A model generated the notes under the pieces. That model had not been told where the DNA came from and did not search any database. It saw only the letters and a program-made list of their open reading frames with translations. A DNA stretch of 64,000 nt from UBA10364 sp049611965 (lineage in GTDB: Bacteria; Bacteroidota; Bacteroidia; Flavobacteriales; Schleiferiaceae), in assembly GCA_049611965.1 (NCBI GenBank), contig JBMZBC010000001.1:1-64000 (forward strand), written 5' to 3'. Positions 23,536 through 31,056 of this stretch are shown here, in pieces. Position numbers and translations under genes: made by a program. Every line of letters begins with the position of its first letter. Within the stretch, counting starts at the first letter, position 1.

Positions 23536-24318
23536 ATGAATTACGTAAAGAACAATCTCAAATTTCTTCGCAAGAAGGAAGCGCTTACGCAAGAGCAGTT
23601 GGCTACTAAGATAGGTGTGAAACGTGCCATGATTGGTGCGTATGAGGAGGGAAGGGCAGAGCCTAGACTCCACACATTGCAGCATTTAGCAGCGTATTTT
23701 CAGGTGCGTTTGGATGATTTCGTAAACAAAGATCTCAGTGGTTCTGGTTCTATTCCTAAAGCAGATGTAAGTGGTGCGCAACTTCGTATCCTCCCTGTTA
23801 TTGTTGATGGTACGGAGGAAAAGGAGCTGGGAACACTTGTACCGGTTAAAGCTTCAGCAGGCTATCTATCAGGCTATGGCGATGCCGACTACATTGGCGC
23901 ACTTCCTCGTTTCTCTATGCCGTTTCCAGAATTACCACAGGATCGTACGTATCGCGTTTTCCAAATTCGCGGCGAGAGTATGTTGCCCATCAAACCGGGT
24001 TCTTATGTCATTACAGAATATATCCAGGATTGGAAGTCCATTCGTAATGATGAATGTTACGTACTCATTACTAAAGATGAAGGTGTAGTCTACAAGCGTG
24101 TCATCAACAACTTGCACATCGGCGAACTCATGTTAAAGTCCGACAATCCTCAGTTTGCCCCCTATACCGTTCCTGTAGATCGTCTTGTTGAAGTTTGGCG
24201 CGCTGTGGGGTACACCAGTTTCGAACTGCCGTCTGCGGGCAATAACCAAGACATGTCGCAACTCATGCACATGATGGCAGATTTGAAAAAGGAAATGAAT
24301 CAACTGAAAGACAACTAA
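23536..24318 (+). CDS. LexA-like repressor: XRE HTH plus S24 autocleaving peptidase
   Basis: A 260-residue protein combining an N-terminal XRE HTH (residues 5-60, LTQEQLATKIGVKRAMIGAYEEGR) with a C-terminal S24 domain. The S24 Ser-Lys dyad is Ser148 in RGESMLPI and Lys187 in VVYKRV. An Ala-Gly pair (A108-G109 in KASAGY) is the likely self-cleavage site. Such proteins repress damage-response genes and cleave themselves on RecA filaments. The C-terminus (MAQLMHMM-like helix ending KKEMNQLKDN) is a short coiled coil. It heads a co-directional cassette of polymerase, SRAP and DnaE2-like genes, so it probably functions as the SOS regulator. Confidence 0.88.
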   Translation: MNYVKNNLKFLRKKEALTQEQLATKIGVKRAMIGAYEEGRAEPRLHTLQHLAAYFQVRLDDFVNKDLSGSGSIPKADVSGAQLRILPVIVDGTEEKELGTLVPVKASAGYLSGYGDADYIGALPRFSMPFPELPQDRTYRVFQIRGESMLPIKPGSYVITEYIQDWKSIRNDECYVLITKDEGVVYKRVINNLHIGELMLKSDNPQFAPYTVPVDRLVEVWRAVGYTSFELPSAGNNQDMSQLMHMMADLKKEMNQLKDN

Positions 24319-24355
24319 TTAAATCCTCATTTTATTGGATTTTCTCCTTCAAATT

Positions 24356-24375
24356 GAGCGGCTCTTGGGCCGCTC
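24356..24375. other. GC-rich hairpin ahead of dinB
   Basis: GAGCGGC (24356-24362) pairs perfectly with GCCGCTC (24369-24375) around a 6-base loop. No T-run follows, so it is not a standard terminator; it may attenuate or protect the transcript between the repressor and polymerase genes. Confidence 0.45.
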
Positions 24376-24408
24376 GACTTGCCTGAGGACTGTCCAAACC
24401 CAGCCCAA

Positions 24409-25620
24409 ATGGAACGCTCAATCCTACATATGGACCTCGATACTTTCTTCGTTTCTGTAGAAAGGTTGATGGACTCAAGGCTAAACAACCGTCCCATTAT
24501 CATTGGTGGAACAGGAGATAGAGGAGTAGTGGCGGCGTGTAGTTACGAGACTCGCAAGTTTGGTGTTCATTCTGCTATGCCTGTTCGTATGGCTCGTGAA
24601 CTCTGCCCTGAAGCCATTATTATTCGAGGAAATTCTGCCAATTATTCCAAGTATTCGAACCTGGTTACAGATGTGATTAAGGAACAGGTCCCTGTTTATG
24701 AAAAAACGTCTGTCGATGAGTTCTATGCAGATCTCACGGGGATGGACCGCTTCTTCGGTACCTTTAAGTTCTCAAGCGAGCTTAGAGACCGCGTCATTCG
24801 TGAAACAGGTCTGCCCATAAGCTTTGGTCTATCTATCAATAAGACCGTTAGTAAGGTCGCTACCGGTGAGGCTAAACCAAACAATAAAATCTATGTAGAG
24901 AAAGGTCTTGAACGTCCTTTTTTAGCTCCCTTGTCCGTTCGTAAAATCCCTATGGTGGGAGAGAAGACCTACCAGACCTTGCGCAATTTGGGTGTACGAC
25001 GCATCCAAACCTTACAAGAAATGCCCTTAGAGATGATGCAAAGTGTCATGGGTAAACACGGCTCGGTCATCTGGCACAAAGCCCAGGGCGTAGACCAAAG
25101 TCCTGTCATTCCTTACCAAGAACGCAAGAGCATCTCTACCGAACGCACCTTTGCGAAGGATACCATTGATGTGGTAAAGCTTGAAGGAATTATTGTGGCT
25201 ATGGCAGAAAATCTAGCATACCAGCTTCGTCGTGGCGACAAACTCACCTCGTGTATTACTGTGAAAATTCGCTACTCAGATTTCAATACACATACTCTTC
25301 AAGCACGAATACCATACACAGCAGCTGATCATGTGCTTATCCCGAAGGTGAAAGAATTGTTCAAACGCCTCTTCGAACGCCGTCTTTTAGTACGACTAGT
25401 AGGGGTTCGTTTCTCGCACTTGGTGGGTGGTGGCTACCAAATGAACCTCTTTGAGGAGAGCGAGGAGTTAAGCCGCCTTTACGGTGCTATGGATCATATT
25501 CGCCAGCGCTTTGGAGACCGTTCTGTACTCCGTGCCGTGAGTTTGGGAGCAAAGACCATAGGCCGTACCAACCCTTTCAATGGTGAGCCGCCACCACTAT
25601 TGGCAAATAGACATCGATAA
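24409..25620 (+). CDS. dinB: Y-family DNA polymerase IV
   Basis: A 403-residue translesion polymerase from the ATG at 24409. Catalytic acidic residues are Asp9 in MDLDTFF and Asp103-Glu104 in SVDEFY; Phe14 is the likely steric gate. The LSINKTVSKVATGEAKPN palm/thumb block and the HhH segment (IPMVGEKTYQTLRNLGV) are present. QMNLF at residues 344-348 fits the beta-clamp binding consensus, as in UmuC-like enzymes. An in-frame TTG at 24379 would add a non-homologous leader that overlaps the upstream hairpin region. It lies between the LexA-like repressor and the SRAP gene. Confidence 0.93.
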   Translation: MERSILHMDLDTFFVSVERLMDSRLNNRPIIIGGTGDRGVVAACSYETRKFGVHSAMPVRMARELCPEAIIIRGNSANYSKYSNLVTDVIKEQVPVYEKTSVDEFYADLTGMDRFFGTFKFSSELRDRVIRETGLPISFGLSINKTVSKVATGEAKPNNKIYVEKGLERPFLAPLSVRKIPMVGEKTYQTLRNLGVRRIQTLQEMPLEMMQSVMGKHGSVIWHKAQGVDQSPVIPYQERKSISTERTFAKDTIDVVKLEGIIVAMAENLAYQLRRGDKLTSCITVKIRYSDFNTHTLQARIPYTAADHVLIPKVKELFKRLFERRLLVRLVGVRFSHLVGGGYQMNLFEESEELSRLYGAMDHIRQRFGDRSVLRAVSLGAKTIGRTNPFNGEPPPLLANRHR

Positions 25621-25644
25621 AAGACTAACTTAATATTCTCCTAA

Positions 25645-26454
25645 ATGTGTGGTAGATATGTAAATATCAGTAAAATCAAAGCCGTTGAAAAACGCTTTAG
25701 CGCTATTGTAGAGCGTCCAGATCTCTATGCGCCTAATACAAACATAGGTATAGGAACCCTTGCGCCTATTATCACCCAGGAGCGTCCAGATGTAATCAAA
25801 CATTACCAGTTTGGTTTTACACCGTATTGGGCGAAGAAGCCATTTCATCTATTTAACGCTAGATCTGAAGGCGACCACAATAAGGAAAACGACACCTCTT
25901 ACCGCGGTGCGAAAGGCATTACCACCAAGCCGGCATTTCGTCAAAGCATACGCTCTAAACGTTGCCTGGTGTTGGCAGATGCCTTTATTGAAGGACCTAA
26001 GGTAGAACGTTTGTCTAAGCCCTATGTGATGTATAAGCGAGACGGTAGTCCGTTTGCCTTTGCAGGTATTTACGACACATGGGTAAATCCAGATACCGGT
26101 GAAATGATTGACTCTTTTGCCATCATTACTACAGTAAGTAACAAGATCACAGCAGCGATATCGCACCACAGATCTCCTGTGATACTTCAAGAGGAGGACG
26201 AGAGTATTTGGTTAGACCCCAGTACGCCGCTAGCAGAAGTTACGGATGTACTCCAACCTTATCCGGCAGAAGAACTCAATGCGTATCCTATTTCAGCAGC
26301 TATTAAGAACCCTAGGAGCAACGGTCCAGAACTATTGAAGCCTATAGGTCAGCGCATTATCCCTGAGTACGATTATGAGATTTATTCGCATCTCAGTCTG
26401 CAGGGAATGGGAATGACTCAGGCACGTCAACGCAAGTTAGATTTCGGTTTTTAA
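25645..26454 (+). CDS. SOS response-associated (SRAP/YedK/HMCES-like) protein
   Basis: A 269-residue protein starting MCGRY, so that after removal of Met the catalytic Cys2 becomes N-terminal. SRAP proteins use it to form a covalent thiazolidine crosslink with abasic sites in single-stranded DNA, shielding them. The other active-site blocks are present: NARSEG (Asn and Glu) and ISHHRSPVIL (His). It is 24 bases after dinB and 20 bases before the DnaE2-like gene, in the same damage-response cassette. Confidence 0.94.
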   Translation: MCGRYVNISKIKAVEKRFSAIVERPDLYAPNTNIGIGTLAPIITQERPDVIKHYQFGFTPYWAKKPFHLFNARSEGDHNKENDTSYRGAKGITTKPAFRQSIRSKRCLVLADAFIEGPKVERLSKPYVMYKRDGSPFAFAGIYDTWVNPDTGEMIDSFAIITTVSNKITAAISHHRSPVILQEEDESIWLDPSTPLAEVTDVLQPYPAEELNAYPISAAIKNPRSNGPELLKPIGQRIIPEYDYEIYSHLSLQGMGMTQARQRKLDFGF

Positions 26455-26474
26455 TCCGCTTTTAAGTATTTGAA

Positions 26475-29400
26475 ATGCTCGTAAATACGCACAGTTACTA
26501 CAGTTTGCGTTATGGGGCCGTGTCCCCGAAAGACTGGGTGAGTTTGTTCAAAGCACAGCCGTGGTCGCACATGGCTTTGACCGATATCAATAATACATCG
26601 GCATGCATGACAGCATTGTATTTACTGAAAGACGAAGTAGGCAAGCAACCGGTCATAGGAGTAGATTTTAGAAACGGTACTCAGCAGAAATACGTTGTAT
26701 TAGCGCGTAATTGGGAAGGTTTTAAGCAGATCAATGACCACCTTTCTTGGCATTTATCGCATAAAGTTAAATTTCCTGAAAGGGCACCAAGAGAGTATTT
26801 GAAAGACACTTGGATTATTTATAAAAATCGGGAGGGGATAGAGGTCAATTCTCTTAAAAACAATGAGTTGATAGGTGTTGGTCCAGAGCTGATTAGTTCG
26901 CTGCACATTCACAAATTGCGTGCTTACGAGCACAAGCTCATTGCTTTTCCTACTGCTACTTTTCGTGGTAAGCGTGATTTCAATGCGCACCGACTCTTAC
27001 GTGCCATCGACGAGAATACATTATTGAGTAAACTGCAGAAGGAGCAACAAGCTTCTGAAACAGATCTCTATTTAGACGACAAGAAGCTGAAAGAGACGTA
27101 CAAAGATTATCCGTGGCTTCTACGCAATGTCCAGCAAGTTTTAGAATCCTGTCAAGTTGAATTGCCAGACGAACCTGCACTAAACCTTCAGACCTACACG
27201 GGTTCTAAGAAGAAGGATGTAAAACTCTTGAAGAAGCTGTGTTACGACGGACTAACTTACCGCTATCCTCAGGCGGATTTTAAGGTGCGTGAAAGGATTG
27301 AAAAGGAATTGCAACTCATTGAGCAAAAGAACTTTGTGTCCTATTTCTTGATTAATTGGGACATTGTGAACTACGCACAAAAGCGCGGCTATTTCTATGT
27401 AGGGCGGGGGAGCGGTGCAAACTCTATTGTCGCTTACCTGCTCAAGATTACGGATGTTGACCCTATTGAGCTTGACTTATATTTTGAACGTTTTATTAAT
27501 CTCTATAGAACTTCGCCTCCAGACTTTGATCTCGATTTCTCATGGCGTGATCGCGACGATATCACTCAATATATCTTCAAGCGTTTCCCAAACACAGCAC
27601 TGCTAGCGACCTACAATACATTCCAATACAAAGCAGTAGTTCGAGAGCTAGGAAAGGTATTCGGTCTTCCAAAGCACGAGATAGATAAGCTCAGTATAGG
27701 AAAGTTCAATAGTGGAGATCTCGATCATCTTGCACACCTTGTATTGCGCTACAGCACCTATATACAGGGATTCCCTAGTCACTTGAGCATCCATGCAGGA
27801 GGTATACTTATAGCGAACGACAGTATACATTATCGCACGGCCACTTTTATGCCAACGAAAGGTTTTCCCACGACCCAGTTTGATATGGTCGTTGCTGAAG
27901 ACATAGGTCTGCACAAATTTGACATCTTGAGTCAGCGGGGATTGAGTAAGATTCAAGACGCATTGGCCCTAGTTCGCAGGAACCATAAAAATGCCGAACC
28001 TTTTGATATCAGAGACTTACAGCGATTCAAAGAGGATGAAAAGGTCAAGGATTTATTGAGAAACGGTAAGGCTACAGGGTGTTTTTATGTAGAATCACCT
28101 GCCATGCGAATGCTGTTGACGAAACTTAGAGTCGATACCTATTTAGGCCTCGTTGCAGCCAGCTCCATCATCCGTCCTGGCGTGAGTAATAGCGGGATGA
28201 TGCGGGAATATATTCTCCGTTTTACCGATCCTTCAAAACGCAAGGATGCACATCCAGTAATGCTTGAGATTATGCCCGATACTTTCGGTGTGATGGTCTA
28301 TCAAGAAGATGTGATTAAAGTGGCGCACTATTTTGCCGGCTTGACACTGGGTGAAGCTGATGTTTTACGCCGTGGGATGTCAGGTAAATTCAGATCAAGA
28401 GATGAGTTTAAACGTGTTGAAAATCAATATTTTAAGAACTGTAAGGAACGGGGATATACCGATGAACTCGCCCGTGAAATTTGGCGTCAGATTGAGAGCT
28501 TTGCAGGTTATGCTTTTGCTAAGGGGCATAGTGCTTCCTATGCTGTTGAAAGCTACCAAAGCTTGTATTTAAAAGCGCATTATCCCTTGGAGTATATGGT
28601 GGCTACCATTAATAATTTTGGTGGTTTTTATCGGACAGAGTTCTACGTTCACGAGGCACGTAAGAACGGAGGAACTATTGAACCGCCTTGCGTTCAGTAC
28701 GGTGATTATCCCACTATAGTTGAGGGAACGACGATTTATCTAGGTTTCGTGCTATTGCACGGACTGGACCAAAATATTGGGGTAGAGATTGCCAAAATAC
28801 GTGAGGAGGGAGGGCTGTTTACCGATCTGGCTGACTTTATAGCCCGTGTACCTGCTGGTATAGAGCAAGTAAGCCTACTTATTCGCATTGGTGCTTTTCG
28901 ATTTACAGGGATAGCCAAGCAGACATTACTTTGGGAAGCCCACCATATGTTGAAGGGTCGTACAACCAAAGATGTAGTAACCGCTGTTCCTAGTCTATTC
29001 AAGGGTACGACACAAAACCACGACTATAAGGTGCCATTACTGACACAGACCAGGCTAGAGGAGGCCTTTGATCAAATCGAACTTCTTGGATTTCCGCTGT
29101 GTAACCCCTTTGAATTGGCCGATGAGGAAATAGAACAAGGAACTACAGCATTAGAACTGTCGTCTAAACTGGGGCATTTTGTCATTGCCTATGGATACTT
29201 GGTAACAGTGAAGGATACAAAGACCTCGAAAGGTGAACGCATGAATTTCGCGACTTTCCTAGACGAGAATGGCGATTACATGGATAGTGTGCATTTTCCG
29301 AACATCGCCAAGCAATTTCCATTTCGTGGTAAAGGTCTGTACAAAATCCAGGGCCGTGTTACCGAAGAGTTTGGATTCTTTAGCATTGAAGCATCTGCCT

Positions 29401-29522
29401 TGTATAAAGTTTCTATGATTCCGGATCCGCGCTATGAAGACGATATGGCACGTCCTAAGGACAATTACAGTAAAACACGGAGAACAATGAAGAAGGGGAA
29501 GAACTCTACAGCGATAAATTAA
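26475..29522 (+). CDS. DnaE2-like error-prone DNA polymerase III alpha subunit
   Basis: A 1015-residue C-family polymerase, shorter than replicative DnaE. The catalytic palm block is PPDFDLDFSWRDRDDI (the DxD pair), with FYVGRGSGANSIVAYLL and FAGYAFAKGHSASYA as further landmarks, then a helix-hairpin-helix region and a C-terminal OB fold (LGHFVIAYGYLVTVKDT). The N-terminal PHP domain is degenerate: NTHSYYSLRYG replaces the usual HxH pair and TDIN the usual TDHD, so its metal site is probably lost. Position behind LexA-like, DinB and SRAP genes indicates a mutagenic translesion role. Confidence 0.92.
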   Translation: MLVNTHSYYSLRYGAVSPKDWVSLFKAQPWSHMALTDINNTSACMTALYLLKDEVGKQPVIGVDFRNGTQQKYVVLARNWEGFKQINDHLSWHLSHKVKFPERAPREYLKDTWIIYKNREGIEVNSLKNNELIGVGPELISSLHIHKLRAYEHKLIAFPTATFRGKRDFNAHRLLRAIDENTLLSKLQKEQQASETDLYLDDKKLKETYKDYPWLLRNVQQVLESCQVELPDEPALNLQTYTGSKKKDVKLLKKLCYDGLTYRYPQADFKVRERIEKELQLIEQKNFVSYFLINWDIVNYAQKRGYFYVGRGSGANSIVAYLLKITDVDPIELDLYFERFINLYRTSPPDFDLDFSWRDRDDITQYIFKRFPNTALLATYNTFQYKAVVRELGKVFGLPKHEIDKLSIGKFNSGDLDHLAHLVLRYSTYIQGFPSHLSIHAGGILIANDSIHYRTATFMPTKGFPTTQFDMVVAEDIGLHKFDILSQRGLSKIQDALALVRRNHKNAEPFDIRDLQRFKEDEKVKDLLRNGKATGCFYVESPAMRMLLTKLRVDTYLGLVAASSIIRPGVSNSGMMREYILRFTDPSKRKDAHPVMLEIMPDTFGVMVYQEDVIKVAHYFAGLTLGEADVLRRGMSGKFRSRDEFKRVENQYFKNCKERGYTDELAREIWRQIESFAGYAFAKGHSASYAVESYQSLYLKAHYPLEYMVATINNFGGFYRTEFYVHEARKNGGTIEPPCVQYGDYPTIVEGTTIYLGFVLLHGLDQNIGVEIAKIREEGGLFTDLADFIARVPAGIEQVSLLIRIGAFRFTGIAKQTLLWEAHHMLKGRTTKDVVTAVPSLFKGTTQNHDYKVPLLTQTRLEEAFDQIELLGFPLCNPFELADEEIEQGTTALELSSKLGHFVIAYGYLVTVKDTKTSKGERMNFATFLDENGDYMDSVHFPNIAKQFPFRGKGLYKIQGRVTEEFGFFSIEASALYKVSMIPDPRYEDDMARPKDNYSKTRRTMKKGKNSTAIN

Positions 29523-29622
29523 CCGTATCAGTCTCCTTTACAAAAACACTATTTAACATAATGTATATTATAATTCAAATGTTCAATAAAGAATTTCACC
29601 ATGGTAGAAAATATCTAGCAAG

Positions 29623-29651
29623 AAAAAACCCCAGAGCAATGCTCCAGGGTT
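29623..29651 (-). terminator. Terminator of the leftward TPR gene
   Basis: Read leftward, AACCCTGGAGC pairs with GCTCTGGGGTT (29627-29637 with 29641-29651, two G-T pairs) around a 3-base loop, followed by a T-run (A residues at 29623-29628 on the plus strand). Confidence 0.88.
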
Positions 29652-29672
29652 TGTCTAATTTGTTACGGAATG

Positions 29673-30983
29673 TTATTTCAGCAATTCGCTCATTTCCATC
29701 GACTTCTCGTAGTTACCTACTTTACGGTATACTTCTGCCAAAGCACGTACGATATCTAGATCGTCAGGATTCATTTCACGAGCATTCTCGAAATACGTCA
29801 AGCTCTCTTCGAAAACTCCTTTCTGCTTCTTTTTTAAGGAATCATACTTACGGCTTTCACTCAGGCTCAAAGAATTCATTTGCTCTGTAATTTTATTCGC
29901 ACGGTCAATGTATACTAGACCACACATGTACATTGCGTCAGAATTCTCTGGGTCAGCTTCTAATGCTGCTTTGTATTCTACAAGCGCCGCATCCAAATCT
30001 TTCAATTCAGTTTGAAGGATATTTCCTTTAACAAAGTGGTAAATACCTTTCCCTGGGTTTTTAGCAATCGCTTCATCCAAATTTGCCAATGCACCGTCGT
30101 AATCTTTCTTGTCTAAGAATGACTGCAGTTGAATGTCTAGAAGATCCTTATTCTCTGGGTACTGACCACGAGCTTCAGTGAGCGTAGCTTCGTACATCTC
30201 AGCGTTTTCCATCTTCTTGTAGGCGTTAATCAAGCTGATGTAAACACTTGGACGAACATCTTCACCAATTACTGGATCTGAGGCCAAACCTAATTCAATC
30301 TCCTTTTCCATTGCCGCCTTATTCGGGTATTGCTTTGGTTGACCCGAAGCAGCGTAGGTTGCAGTGAACGTAATTCCAGTGTAGCCTAGATCTAAACAAG
30401 TACGAAACGCATTCACGCTAGACTCTTGATCGCCAGACATGCCCGCGATGATACCAGCATTGAATAACAACCCTGTATCTAGTTGTGCAAAATCCCCTAG
30501 CAATTCATTCTTTTTAAAGTCGAACGCAGCCATGTAACCGTTGTAAGAGGCTTCGTAATCCCCTGCTTCATATGCTGCACCTGCCTCAACGAGGTAGTTG
30601 TATGCGATATTTGGAATCTCACGGATAGCATCTTCAGAGTAACGAGGCTTTTTAAGCGTGCTTTCGTATTTCAAAAGATCAAGGATACTTTCAGCAGCAA
30701 TGCTATTAGCATTGTCAGCAAGACCTTTTATAGCTTCGTCAGGTGAACCTGCGATTTGAGCATAGATCAAAGCACGATTGTAGTAGTACTTCGTCATGAT
30801 TTTCTCTTTGATTTCAGCCGAGTTCTTGCTTTCGATAATCGTTGTTGCCTCGTCAATAAATCCTTTAGCCTCAACGATTTCGTTTCCTCTCAATGCAATG
30901 ATTGCGCTTGTCACCTTCGGTGCTTCTTGAGCTTGAACGCTCAAAGTTGCGAATGTCAATACTGCAAATAATAGTTTCTTCAT
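29673..30983 (-). CDS. Exported tetratricopeptide-repeat protein
   Basis: A 436-residue protein with a Sec signal peptide (MKKLLFAVLTFATLSVQAQ). Several TPR units are visible, most clearly in the C-terminal half (DYDGALANLDEAIAKNPGKG, LDAALVEYKAALEADPENSDAMY, FENAREMNPDDLDIVRALAEVYRKVGNY). It is probably a periplasmic scaffold for protein interactions; no enzymatic motif is present. It lies downstream of gyrA on the same strand but has a complete promoter of its own. Confidence 0.88.
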   Translation of the reverse strand: MKKLLFAVLTFATLSVQAQEAPKVTSAIIALRGNEIVEAKGFIDEATTIIESKNSAEIKEKIMTKYYYNRALIYAQIAGSPDEAIKGLADNANSIAAESILDLLKYESTLKKPRYSEDAIREIPNIAYNYLVEAGAAYEAGDYEASYNGYMAAFDFKKNELLGDFAQLDTGLLFNAGIIAGMSGDQESSVNAFRTCLDLGYTGITFTATYAASGQPKQYPNKAAMEKEIELGLASDPVIGEDVRPSVYISLINAYKKMENAEMYEATLTEARGQYPENKDLLDIQLQSFLDKKDYDGALANLDEAIAKNPGKGIYHFVKGNILQTELKDLDAALVEYKAALEADPENSDAMYMCGLVYIDRANKITEQMNSLSLSESRKYDSLKKKQKGVFEESLTYFENAREMNPDDLDIVRALAEVYRKVGNYEKSMEMSELLK

Positions 30984-31009
30984 TATTGATACTTCTTAAT
31001 TAAGTGGTG

Positions 31010-31038
31010 CAAATTTAATTCATAGGAGCGTACGCAAA
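31010..31038 (-). promoter_or_regulatory. Complete promoter of the TPR gene
   Basis: Read leftward, TTTG (31035-31038) and TAAATTTG (31010-31017) are separated by exactly 17 bases, a perfect Bacteroidota sigma-A promoter, 26 bases before the start codon. Confidence 0.85.
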
Positions 31039-31056
31039 CACCACGCCATAATTAAA

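Noticed and set aside
29561..29890. 109-codon rightward frame after the DnaE2-like gene
   Set aside because: Most of it is antisense to the TPR gene and it crosses that gene's terminator; low-complexity translation without any domain.
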